The position numbers and the translations under genes were made by a program. From assembly GCA_030142905.1 (NCBI GenBank), contig JASJOG010000025.1, forward strand, positions 2,445,001 through 2,509,000: a stretch of DNA of 64,000 nt, given 5' to 3'. The notes under the pieces are model-generated. The model made no database searches and was not told where the DNA came from. It saw nothing but the letters and a program-made list of their open reading frames with translations. The number at the start of each line of letters is the position of its first letter. Position 1 is the stretch's first letter. The stretch is from Heliopora coerulea. Taxonomy: Eukaryota > Cnidaria > Anthozoa > Scleralcyonacea > Helioporidae. Shown piece by piece: positions 20,202-31,053 of this stretch.

Positions 20202-20367
20202 ACACAGTAAAGTTTTTGTCAAAAATTATTTAGATCGTACCTTGATGCACTTTTAAAATGGCAAGAAACACTGTTTTTGGAGTTTTTCACTGATGAGGTA
20301 TCAGTAAAAATTAGGGGTATGGGCAAACAATGGAAACTGCGTTCATACCTCCCTATTGTATTCTACT
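20187..20367. repeat. Polinton right terminal inverted repeat
   Basis: Inverted partner of 4321-4503. The end of the last plus-strand gene (TAA at 20201) lies within it. The terminal bases read ...GTATTCTACT. Confidence 0.9.
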
Positions 20368-20373
20368 GCAGTA
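20368..20373. repeat. 6 bp target-site duplication, right copy (GCAGTA)
   Basis: Identical to 4315-4320; see the Polinton entry. Confidence 0.8.
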
Positions 20374-20444
20374 AAGTAACTGAACATTTTTGGTACATTG
20401 TTTTTTAATGCTACTTGTAGATCCAGGTATCAAATTCATAAACT

Positions 20445-21750
20445 TTACTGCATTCTGTACAAATAACCATGATAAGGGTGTGTAGTGCGATTTACTAGTT
20501 CCCATTGCCATTCAACTGCACTTTCTGAGTTGAAATATTCCTTGAATCCTTGCCGTACTGCAGCTGCATCATTTGAATAGTTGTTAGAACCATTTCTGGA
20601 AATTGGATGCAAACCATTAATGTCATTAGCATCATTTCTCCACTCTCCAGCTGCAAGTCCTGAAGGACCATCTTGATCTATGAAGTTTCTGGGACAATAT
20701 CTGTAGCCATTGGAAGAGTTAACTGACATAAGAAAGTTATGGAGGGCAACAACAACTTTTGTGATCAAGGTAACTTTCTCCACACTTGCAATTATTGGTC
20801 GACGAAATATTCGAAACCTACTTGCTGCTACTCCAAATGTATTTTCAATATTTCTTCATGCACTTGAAAATCTGTAGTTAAATATACACTTGTCAAGTGG
20901 CAAATTTTGTGAAGGGAAAGGCTTCATCAGGTGTCTTTTTAACCAAAAAGCATCATCTGCAACAAACATGTAGGGGAGGGCTTTTTCTGAATTTGGAAGT
21001 TTGGCTTGACTAGGAATGTTAAGTTGATTGTTTTCAATGGCAAATCCCAAACGACTGGAACTATAAACACTACCATCACTTTGTCTTCCTATGTCCCCAT
21101 TGTAAACCAAGGTAAATTGATGCTTGGCATTACATATGGCCATAAGAACAATACTGAAGGTTTTCTTATAATTGAAGTACATTGACCCTGATCTAGCTGG
21201 TGCTTGCATTACCACGTGCTTCCCATCTAAAGCACCTAAAGCAATAAGGAAAGTTCCAATACTGGTCAAAGTCTTCCGCAATTGCTTTCCATTCTTCTAT
21301 TTTAGATGGGTGCTTAAGATAACCTTTTTCAATCAAGGTCTTCCACAATAGTTGACATGTTTCATTTATTATTCTTCCTACAACAACAGGGGTCATTCTA
21401 TAACTGGCAGCAATAGTTACCTGAGCATCGCTAGTAACTATCTCAAGCAAACACACAGTCTCTCGCTAGGGCCAATAGACTCTCGCATTTTCGTTGATGA
21501 TTTTCGCAGAAGTGACCCTACCCAAGAGAGCTACTCCTCAAAAATGATTGGCGTCAGCCCGAAAGCAATGGAAAAAATATTCCTGGTCATGAAGCATGAG
21601 CTCTTTAACAAGCAGGTGATATTTACCTTTTTGCTGCTGCTCAGGATACATTCGCCGAATCCAGAATCTTTTTTTATACTACTTAAGTCGCCTCTGATGT
21701 CTACGCAGCAACAGCAAACGTATAATATTGTTCCTCAAAAAGAAAAGACG
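20445..21750 (-). pseudogene. HARBI1-type PIF/Harbinger transposase
   Basis: Reading on the minus strand from about 21750: RFWIRRMYPEQQQKGKYH and a short hydrophobic lead; LTPIIFEE and SSTKMRESIGPSERLCVC (21480-21560); SDAQVTIAASYRM, VVVGRIINETCQLLW; then GALDGKHVVMQAPARSGS, with first catalytic Asp, NGDIGRQSDGSVYSSSRLG with the second, and FVADDAFWLKRHLMKPF with the third acidic region. The C-terminal part ends QWELVNRTTHPYHG before a stop at 20445. Frameshifts near 21270, 21450 and 21560, stops near 21540 and 21690 and a break near 20860 disable it. The enzyme would cut and paste the Harbinger element whose MADF partner lies at 2254-3955. Confidence 0.83.
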
Positions 21751-22319
21751 CCTTAAGTTTACTGCCGGCATTTTGTAGACGTTGAGTTTTTGCGCCTATG
21801 TGTTGTCAGTTTCTTTTGGCGTGGAAAATAAGAGTTCAAATACCGGTCGTAAATAAAAAACCCCCAGACGTTTAATCACACGTGGGAAGAGTTCGTCAAC
21901 TCTTTGGCGGAACTCATGGGTTTTTTCAAGGTTCTCAGGGTTTTCCTCCACTGAGAAAGTTAACATAGTGGGTTTGGATTAATAGTTAGTAAAATTAATT
22001 GTCAAACATGTAAACTTAAATCGTTTGAGTTTTGTAGTAAATGTCTTACGAAAGTGATGTAATCGGCCCTTGGAAAGCCCTGGTAGAGTGTGAGTTGAAA
22101 ATCCTTGCACTTTAAATTTGAACTTCCTCTTACGTGTGATCCTTGGGTATCCTGATTATCTTCACGTTGGGCTTGGTTGAACCAGGGCCACCAGATTTTA
22201 AACAGAAGTTTCGGATCAACTATTCTGTCTCGATCTTCTTTTGTCTCTGCAATATGAAAATATGTAAATTACAGGAAATATTAAAGTATCATCGATATAT
22301 GCAAAATAAAAGCTGATGA
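21751..22319. other. Non-coding, presumed Harbinger end and flank
   Basis: No gene recognised. The Harbinger right terminus should lie here, but I could not identify its inverted repeat. Confidence 0.4.
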
Positions 22320-22350
22320 ACCCTTTAATGTAAAAGTTTTAAACTTTGTC

Positions 22351-24950
22351 GTGTGGTGTACGAAGCGAAACTCTTTGATTTGTCTCTTTGACGATGGCGA
22401 ATGGAAACATAAAATGAATTTAAGATACAAATTACTGACAGAGGCAAAGAGATCCGGAAAAGAAGAAGTTAAGTTGCGATATAAGAAATTAAGGAATGAA
22501 ATTACACAAAAAATGAGACGAGCCAAATCAAACTACTTCGCAAATGAATTTGACAAAGTTCGGAACATATCAGAATATTGGAATCTGGTTAAAAGGCAAC
22601 CACATATGTGTACGGGTCTCCTCTTTCACCCTTAACAAGGGATGATGGGATTTTAGCTATGGATAATAATGACAAAGCCGAATTGTTCTATACATAATTT
22701 GCAACAATCGGTGAGAAACAAGCGTTTATCTTTACTACAAAACACCATTCACTACACTTCCAATGTATAAGAGTTTCTCCAACTATACAAGCAGTTACAA
22801 TTGAGGAAGATGACAGACAAATTGTTGAAAATCTGGAAATGAAGCTAAAGGGCCAGTTAATATTTTTTCATGAATCATTAAATTAGCTGGTCCTGCAGTT
22901 ACTCCATCCTTAACAAAGATCTAGCCATAGCGCCGTCCGCTTGGAAAAGAACTCAACTTCGGACAGCTCATAAAAAAGGAAAGCCTCTGAGAGTGAAAAT
23001 TATAGGTCCTTATCAATCCTATGTGTTCCAAGTAAAACAATGGAACGAAAGATCTCCGACGCAGTTATTGACCATACAACAGTACAATATGACTTGCTAA
23101 GTAAACATCAGTGGGCGTATAAAAAAGGTTGTTCCACTGAGATGTTAATTGTCCATATGACAGAGCAATGGCGCAGTGCTTAGACCAACGGAAAGCAGTT
23201 GGAACGGGAATTTATCGATTTGTGTCAAGCATTTGATTCTTTGTCTCACTCTTCACTTCCTTAAAAACTCAAAAGTTTTGACATGGGTGATTTATGGACG
23301 TGGCTAAATGACTTCATCAAAGACAGAAGCCAATATCCTACGCAGGGAAAAGCCTCCACAGAACTGGCACATGTGACCTGCGGCGCCCCACAAGGGTCTA
23401 TTCTTGGACCAATACTGTTTAGCGTATGCACTAACGATCTTTCAGGCATAGCTAATCATCTAGAGGACGTAACGATCGAGACGTATGCTGATGATACAAC
23501 ACTGTACTGTATCTCTAATTCTGTAGATTCGACAATTTCATCTCTCAGTCATGGGTTAGCTCTTTGTGCCAAGTGGTGTAATACTAACGAGATGACAATT
23601 CATCCCGCTAAGTGTGAAGTGATGATTATATCCAATACTCGCTTGAAGGGTCGTACACCACAATTGACTATAAAGCCTGGTTTCCATATAATCACACAGG
23701 ATCGCCGGCGATCGCCTGTGATCGTCTTTTCAAAACATTTTTATGCGATCCTGCAGTCCAATGAGATCGTCTGTGATCGCGATCGCAGAGATAGAAAATG
23801 ACTTGTTTCTGCAACCGTCTGCGATCTACAGCGATCACGAAAGATCACCTGCGATCGTATGAAAACAATTCTCAGCGTTTTGGCGAACCAAAACACACCC
23901 ACAAAGCAACGCTTGCCTAAGGTAACCATGGAAGAGTGTCAGAGATATGAAAGTATTTTCAATCGACTTACAAAGGATTTTAAAGACAAGCATCATTGGC
24001 CATCTTGGCCTCGTTGGTTTCGAGAACTCGGTGAGAACTCAGAGACTGCACAGCACCAGCGCCTAACAGGTAACGTTCACTGTCCGCATCCAGGGCTAGA
24101 TTTTCGTTTGAATTTCTGCTGACTTAAAGGTAAGGTGGCTCGACGATGCCGTAGCACTTTGTGATTATGTGATTATGTGGAAACACAAGCCAACGATTGA
24201 GTACTATTGAGTGCGATCCTCCGGTTGAGTGTCTCCTGCGATCCTGAACGAATATATGGAAACTAGGCTCATATGGTAGTATGGTGAAATTGGAGCTTTC
24301 AGCAAGATGTTTGGGCGTTGTTATGGATGAAAAACTTAACTGGTCAGAGCATCTTACAGACGTGATAAAAATCTTTTCAAGAAAATTGAATATATTGAAA
24401 ACTCTTTACTTCTTACCGATGACGGTTCTCGAGCTGTTTTACTTTAAAGTAGTATTACCATCTATAACGTATGGTATCGTTGCTTGGGGAAGATGTAATA
24501 AAACGCTTTTCCAGTATCTGGAAAAAAATGTATGTACGTGCAGCAAAAATGGTTTTTAAGTTCGATAGGAACACATTCAAGTGCTGAAGTTTTAAGCAAA
24601 TCTGGTTGGAAATCGATGTTTTGGTTGTATAAATATAGAATAGCTACTCTAGTTCATAAATCATTTCATGAGACATCTCAACTTAATGAACTTTTTACTT
24701 AAAGGAATCAACGTATACCTTAAGCGGTAGAAATACTTTATTTATTTCTCAACCGAGAACGGAAGTTCTACGTAGATCAATAGCATATGGAGTAGCTGTA
24801 GTGTGGAATTATCTGGAAGAATCATTGCAAGAAAAGGGATATACTTTATTCAAAAAGCTCGTTAAGGACAAATTAGACGACATTCCACTCAAGCCAAATT
24901 TAAAACTTCATGACCGAGATTTTTTCTGTTCTTGGCATTATACATTTTTA
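22351..24950 (+). pseudogene. LINE reverse transcriptase remnant
   Basis: Best preserved block is 23283-23670: CGAPQGSILGPILF (motif B region), then TIETYADDTTLYC with the YADD catalytic pair, then WCNTNEMTIHPAKCEVMII. After the MITE insertion the frame resumes at 24281 with ARCLGVVMDEKLNWSEHL and ITYGIVAWG. Many frameshifts and stops occur between 22640 and 23280, and after 24559. The element cannot make its protein. Confidence 0.78.
23675..24268. mobile_element. MITE with GCCTRGTTTCCATATA ends inserted in LINE
   Basis: Left end GCCTGGTTTCCATATAATC and right end, inverted, GCCTAGTTTCCATATATTC form inverted repeats that continue to AGGATCG. The LINE coding frame stops at the left edge and resumes at the right. 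The inside is rich in GATCGC-type repeats. I see no convincing target duplication. A short open frame (23859-24122) inside has no recognisable domain. Confidence 0.7.
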
Positions 24951-25109
24951 TTATAGTAGACCATTATTAGCATAGTATTTTTTATCTTGTTATTTAATTT
25001 TTATCTTTTATAGATTTAAATTCACGATCCCATCAGATTTAGCTGCAGTGATGCATTTATCGTGATTAAATAAATGTATTATTATTATTATTATTATTTC
25101 TATGCGGGG

Positions 25110-28100
25110 GAGCAATACCTTCTCACGATGAAGTTGTTTGGTTTTGCTGAGGTCCTTCATGAGCTAGACGGAGAGCTCTGGAACGCAGGCTGGCAGGCAT
25201 CACAATGCGGGATGCTCTAAGGATGTTATCATTATTAGTAGAAACAGTCAACTCTTTGCAAACTTTATGAAAAGCTTTTAGATCTTTCAAATCAATTGTA
25301 AGGTGTCCCTCGTGGTATTTTCAGCCATTTTCATAATCGGTCGCCATTGTTGCGAGCGGATTAATTCAGCTAGCTTTTGTAATTTTGGATCGTTTAAGAT
25401 AGCTTCTTGGACTTCAGCTAGTGTCATGGTATTTGGAAATCGCACATCTTGTGAGTAGAAAGACGTATTCTTCAGCGATATTTTAACTGCGTTCACGCTG
25501 TGGTGGACTTTGTAGTAAATGGTGAGAGGTACAGTCCACAGATTTGTTTTTTCCAGGTTCATGATGGACGGTAAAATTATAGTTTTGGAGACGAAGATTC
25601 CATCGTTTTAGTCGGGCAGGAGGTTTGACTTTGGGATTGTTGAAAATGTGGACTATTGGTTTACGGTCTGTTACCAGCGTGAATAGTGCTCCATATACCT
25701 TGAGGTAGAATTTCTCACATGCTCATACACAAAGTACAGATTCACGTTCAGTTTACGAGTATCTTTGTTCCACAGAAGACCAGGAGCGACTGGCATATGC
25801 CACAATTTTGGCTTCAATGTCATCAGTAGATGTACTTTTCAGTAGATGAGTTAAAATGGCCCAAGACCGATCGGGCTGACATCAAAAATTATTTCAGTGT
25901 GTGCCCTTTGCAGGATGTAAATAGGCCATGGTAGGAATGGTTCTTAGTCGACGCTTCAATTCGTCGAAGATATGGTGGTGTTGTTGAGTCCACTGCCATA
26001 TGGTGGAATGACGAGCGAGATCTTCAAGAGGGGCTGTGATGGTAGAAAAATCGTAGATGAAAAGTGAGGTGGCATTTTTTTATTGCTCGAACTTTCCTTG
26101 GATCAGGTGACATTCCTAGCTGCTGGACCAAAGGTGTAGCCAAAAAAGTCGAGGTGATCTTTGTCGAAGACACGTTTGTCGGGATTTAGAGTTAGTCCTT
26201 TTTCGCTCAAACGCTGAAAGGTTTCTTGCCAGGTCGTGATCGTGTTCTGCTGTTGTCTTCCTAAAAATAATGTCATCACTGATGTTCAAGCCGCCATGAA
26301 CATTTTCAATGGCTCGTTGAATAGCCTGTTCAAAAATTTCGGCAGCTGATGATGTATCAAAAATTAATCACTTTTATCTTTAGACTCTTGTGTGGTCGTT
26401 AAATATCTTGATTCCGGCGCCAAGACTAATTGATGATAACCAGATCGTAAATCTAGTTTTCTGAACTTTTTGGCACCATTCAGTGAGTTGATGGTGTCAT
26501 CTACCATGCGTGAAGGATGACGTTCTCGGCGAATGGTGCGATTTGGGAGGCGTATGTCTACGCAGACAGAAATTCATTTGGATTCTTAGGTTTTGGTGCA
26601 GCAAAAATCGGCCTCACCCACGGTGTCGGGTCTGTTGCATCTTCGATGATGTCATTTTCTTCTAATCGCTTCAATTCTGCTTGCAACTTTATTTTGCAAA
26701 TTAAAAGGAATTCTTTTCTCTCGCAACGTGGCTTGTGGTACATCGGAGTGAATGTGGAGCGTTATTTTGACGTTGCTCATCTTTCCAACGCCTTGGAAAA
26801 GGTGTTGATATTGTACTTTTATAGTACGGGGCTTGGCAGACTTGGCTGTCGCTAGGCATTTGACATTGGCGGGTGTTAAATTTGGTGTTTTTGTTGCAGA
26901 ATGTTCAATCGAGTGTGAGTTTTTTTGTAGTGTGTTCTTGACCGAAATGACATTAAGTTTGATAAGGTCAAGTTCCTGCGTGGTTTTGTAGCCGAGAAAG
27001 GAACCATAGTTCTCTTTGACAAAATAAAACGTGACGTAAGTCAAGCAGCGGCTGGATTCAAGTAAAGAAAATGCGAAGAGTGGGTAATGGAATTTTGCTA
27101 CCAAAGGTGTAAATTTAATCTTTGGTTTCTTGAAGTTGATTTGATGAACTCTTCCCATGTTCTGCGGGTTGGTAAAAGCATTTCAATCGAGAACGTTGAC
27201 AGAAGCACCAGTGTAAATCATAAACTTGAAATTGACATTGTTTATTTTAATCTTGACTTGAGGTAGATTCACACAGGGCCTTTTCGAAGAAAACCGACCA
27301 AGGGAGGGTGTCAAACAAAGGTTTACTAGATTTTCCTAATTATTTGTTATTTACCTAAAAATATTTCTCTTTTATTTGGGACACAGTTTGAGAGGGGGTT
27401 GGGAGGTTACCACTCCTGCCCTCTGCCTGCGGGAGGGCTTGTTTGTGCCCTGTCAGCGGCAGTTGTTTTGCCCTCATTCGCCAAAGCCACGTAAACCTAC
27501 TGCCCTCGGAATTATGAAAATCGCCTCGATGGTGCTATATGCCTCTCTTCAGGACTCGCCCTTCAAAATCCTTGGTTTCACTCCGGTAGGATCACAAGGT
27601 TTCTGTTTTCAAAATGTGAAACTTGCCGAAACTCTTTTAGAACGGTCTTCCAACGTTAACCTCGGATTCCGACAACGGAAAGGTCTTTTTTCTTTCTGAA
27701 ACACTTAATAACTTCTCCTTCAGTTGATATTTAATTGCCAAATCAGATGTTTTGTCGTTTACCTGAATCTTAGTTTGAAGCGCCCAGTAATTTACCTGAA
27801 TTTTATCACCAGTAACTATTGGAGGGTGTTACACCTCCTGTACCTTCCACTTCCGATGGCCGTGGATTCATACTATGCACCAATTTTGGGTTTTGCGTCG
27901 TTTTCCGTTGTTCCCTTCGCATAGAGTATAGCCATTCGTCAGAGTTAGAGCTTAACGGGGTATCTTCATTACTTCATGAACAAAATTTCTTACAGTTTTT
28001 TTTTTCCTTTCGACGACGATAATTTTGTGGTGCTGTTGTCGAGTGGTACATCTTAGCGAAATGTCCTAGACGATTGCAGTTTCCACACGATTTTCCTTTG

Positions 28101-28760
28101 ACTGGACATGGTTATCTACGTGAGGCCACGAATTTCCAATTGTTGTAACACTTTGATGCGGATTGGCGGTCGCTTCCACGACGATCATTATTGTTTCTAT
28201 GCTGGTGTACGCGTAATTTTTCAGTTGGCTTTCCGTCAGTTGAACGACGACTGATGTTTTGATATGTTGTATCGTCTGGATTTTCATTACGGCGACGGCG
28301 ATGTTTCGATGTATCGCCATTTATGGCAAGAGACGCAAAGTCTTGCGTTGAAGGCTGCTAAGGTTTTTTCCATGTCCGATGTTTGTGCCATGGAGTTTGC
28401 CAGGGCGCGACCATGTTTAAGTAATTTCGTGTCTTCATTTAGTAGGGGGGCTTCTCGATGTTTTATTGATAGGCATCGCTGAATAATCTGAACACGGGTT
28501 TCGTAAGTATCGGTAAATTGACAAGAGGAGGCTTGGTGCCGTAGACGAGTGTAGAATTAATTGAAGCTTTCACCATAGTGCAGTTGAACTTGTCGGAATT
28601 TATATATTTCAAATGTCTGGTTCTTCTTCGGCGAGAAATGATTGGTAAGAAGCTGTAAGGTAGTTGTGTCATCTTTTGCGTCTCTAGCATTAAGAAAGTT
28701 GTCAAATAGTCGGTGAACGGCTTTTCCACGCAGAATAAGAGCAACGCGCGTTTTTGATTA
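25110..28760 (-). mobile_element. Degenerate Ty3/Gypsy element, minus strand
   Basis: Gag, protease, reverse transcriptase and RNase H remnants appear in the right order on the minus strand. A gag-like stretch lies at 28300-28760 with a zinc knuckle near 28050-28110 (CGNCNRLGHFAKM, last Cys replaced). The protease motif is near 27205, reverse transcriptase at 26100-26960 and RNase H/connection at about 25560-25900. About 770 bp between the knuckle and protease (27250-28020) is unrelated and could be another insert. I did not find its LTRs. Confidence 0.72.
25287..27240 (-). pseudogene. Gypsy pol remnant (protease, reverse transcriptase, RNase H)
   Basis: The protease motif reads MIYTGASVNVLD, where the catalytic Asp of DTGAS is replaced by Tyr. 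Reverse transcriptase start is recognisable at 26558-26860: HLFQGVGKMSNVKITLHIHS, RRIPF-like REKRIPFNLQNKV, LKRLEENDIIEDATDPTPWV and APKPKNPNEF. The core continues with KFRKLDLRSGYHQL near 26440-26470. Later blocks include the RNase H end (STFSTIPKS) and EKTNL (25540-25560). Numerous frameshifts and stops; no function possible. Confidence 0.7.
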
Positions 28761-30952
28761 TCATCCTCGAGCTTTGTAGCGGTTATGTATGTCTCGAGGT
28801 GTGTCGTCCACCTGTCCTAGCGAATTCCCATGTCATCTGGATCGTCTACGCCAAATGGCGTCATGGGAGGTGCTTGAAGAAGATGGTTTGTCATGAGAGC
28901 AACTTGTTTTATCCTCGCCGCCAATACAATGTCCAAATCTTTTATTGTAAAACGTGAATCACCATTTATACTGCTCCCCTTACTCACGTAAGCTTACGCA
29001 CCTATAATGTCTATTGTCTTTTTTCTCGCCATCCTATTAACCCTAGATGGGTTAATCATTAACGCAATACTACAGCTTTCCCTGGACGACCAGTGATGCC
29101 AATTGTTGTGAAAAATTAAATGTTAATCCACAAAACCCGAAGTGCAAACATACCCTGCATGAAAAAAGAAAACCTCTTACTAATTGACTCGAACCAAATG
29201 AAACGTTAACCTCTTGGTTACTTGCAAGAATCTCGAACTATTGAGCAACAGATGCTGAGATGGTCAAACAAAAGTTCCATAGACGACAATCTGACGACTG
29301 AGGTGTTCAAACCACTAAGCTACCATCACTAAGATGATAAAGCAAAGTTTGTTAACGATGAGTCACTGATCTGGCACTGCAGTAAAACCTAAGGTCCACA
29401 TTTAAGTACTAATTTTACGACAATAAACACACATCATATATCAGCAATGTCTCACTGATTAGCGACCATGCAGAAAGACCATAGTATAACTTAAGGTTTT
29501 ATGGTAGAGCTCTTCGGAATGTCGTGAACAAACCTCCTTGTCCAAACCCCTCTTATTTCGACTCAAATGTTCAAATACCTGTTCAGCATTAATGGATAAT
29601 TTACAGTTCAACACGTCCTGGGGTTTAATGGACTACATATAAATCTAGACATACACAAAACACATCTCAGAAAATCGGCAAATAATAAGCGTTACGACAA
29701 AGAGAGAAACAAATACACATGCAATCTCCTGCAGACTCGGCGGGAATGAAGAATTCGTGAATTCGGAATTTGACTCATTTGCATCAAGCGTCACTTCTCG
29801 AACTCAATTGCGTTATCCCGGTTCACTTTGGCATAAGTAATGTACAGGACCGTAGCCAAGGATGGGCATTAGGGGAACAAGCCTCCAAACAGAATTTGAG
29901 ACTTCTAAAACGAAATTTGAGACATATTCTGTTTGTAATATCGTCGTTAGAGCGTGGAGTTGTTTTAGAATCGATATACTGTAATGTTTTGCATGCCATG
30001 GGTGGAAGCATTTTGATTTATTTCGGATTGAGATCACAGTTCAACGAATTTGTGGCCTATCTTCCTTAACTACGGTGGCCTGTATGTGCAATTCATAAAA
30101 CAAAAAAGCGAAGCCCAAACAGTAGTTTGGATGCAGAATAAAAACCAAATCACAACGAACAATATTTAACATCAGTGCAAAACAAGATTGAGTGGAAAGC
30201 AAAATGAAATTGACGGCGACGCAATTAAAAAATCTGGTAGGGACGGGGGGAGTTAATTGAGCTAAAGAGTAAAATTCAAAACTAGGGTTTGGACCTGGAA
30301 GAATTAATACATTATTGACTTATTGCATCGTAGCAGTCGCACAATGGAAATCGCGGAGCTATAAGAAACGTAAGAAAAACTTGAAACGCTGCCAGCCAGC
30401 TGTATCTGAAATATTAATACCGAAACTAACATGAGTTAGTTAAATTACGACTAATCGGAAAAACGTCGATATATGTCGTAAATTGTCGCTGCATAGTCAA
30501 ATTATTTATACACTTTTTGCCACGTAAAAATCTCTTCTTTTATATTTGTATTGCAAATATTAGTAATTTGTTGTTAGTAAGCATTGAGTTGAGTCCATAA
30601 GATATTATCTCCCTGGATAATTTATTGCATAACAGGCTGGCTACGGGGCTGGTGATATACTACCAAGTGTCTCAATATGTCAGAATCTGTATAGCTAAAT
30701 GGTGAGAACATCTTACCAGAATTCAGGTGGTTCCTGATTTGATTCGTTTCAGGTAGTCAGAAATTATTTCCGAGCATATAAAGTTGATAAGCATGACCAC
30801 ATACGTAACTTCCCTCTATTTATGTTCATCTAATCGTCAATTTTTCAAGATAAAATGACTGGTACGGTATCGCGAAAAAATTAACAGTTAGACGCCCATA
30901 TATCGCTACGTCGCCTGTAAGATCTTTATCAACTCAAGAATATACAACTTAC
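28761..30952. other. Intergenic or intronic DNA, no gene recognised
   Basis: Short open frames on both strands (for example 29770-30069) have no recognisable domain or coding bias. SLC5 exons after 30953 would be expected here or further left, but I could not find one. Confidence 0.4.
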
Positions 30953-31053
30953 CAAGTATGTAACTAAAAATAATGCCAACAACGATTGTGACCAGAGTTC
31001 CCACCGCACCATAATATAGAAAGGATAAGCCATACAACTTCGCCAGCGGTTCA
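30953..31053 (-). CDS. SLC5 exon F (last one found)
   Basis: Acceptor ...TTTTTGTAG, donor GTAAGTTG. Encodes EPLAKLYGLSFLYYGAVGTL and VTIVVGIIFSYILG, one membrane span. Starts in phase 2 and completes the Ser codon begun in the preceding exon. Confidence 0.83.

Larger units (their letters stand above)
4321..20367. mobile_element. Polinton/Maverick provirus with both ends preserved
   Basis: The element is 16,047 bp long, begins AG and ends CT, is flanked by GCAGTA on both sides and has inverted repeats of about 180 bp. All of these are Polinton hallmarks. Gene content agrees: protein-primed polymerase B, chromodomain integrase, A32-like ATPase, a probable major capsid protein and several small proteins I recognise from cnidarian Polintons. 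Genes lie in two convergently arranged blocks, minus strand on the left and plus strand from about 15.4 kb on. Polymerase, integrase, capsid and ATPase genes are all interrupted, and secondary insertions are present, so it cannot be active. Confidence 0.88.
2254..21750. mobile_element. PIF/Harbinger transposon split by a Polinton
   Basis: Two genes typical of PIF/Harbinger transposons converge on each other: a MADF-domain DNA-binding protein on + (2254-3955) and a HARBI1-type DDE transposase on - (20445-21750). Only non-coding sequence plus the complete 16 kb Polinton separates their 3' ends, so removing the Polinton gives an element of roughly 3.5-4 kb, an ordinary Harbinger size. I did not find convincing Harbinger terminal inverted repeats, so outer limits are the gene limits. 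Both genes carry disabling changes, so the element is not autonomous. Confidence 0.75.
22320..25099 (+). mobile_element. CR1/L2-like LINE, decayed, with (ATT)n tail and MITE insert
   Basis: A plus-strand non-LTR retrotransposon. The linker between endonuclease and reverse transcriptase is readable at 22351-22635 (KLRNEITQKMRRAKSNYFAN). Reverse transcriptase motifs follow at 23283-23660. The C-terminal domain is at 24281-24950 and the 3' end is a run of ATT units at 25075-25099, typical for this LINE group. It is 5'-truncated: no endonuclease domain precedes it. Confidence 0.8.

Noticed and set aside
4321..20367. Classification as a virophage or a free large DNA virus
   Set aside because: 6 bp duplication, AG/CT ends, chromodomain integrase and protein-primed polymerase together point to a Polinton.
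20445..21750. HARBI1-like reading frame as a domesticated host gene
   Set aside because: Frame is broken several times and a MADF partner gene stands in the expected convergent position; it is a transposon remnant.
25075..25099. Microsatellites as independent features of interest
   Set aside because: The (ATT)n, (ACCT)n and (ACT)n runs are simply the 3' tails of LINEs.
27376..28022. Several ORFs inside the Gypsy remnant
   Set aside because: They run opposite to the Gypsy coding direction or in a non-homologous stretch and show no domain.
29770..30069. Open frame of 99 codons as a gene
   Set aside because: No recognisable domain and an overlapping opposite-strand frame of equal quality.
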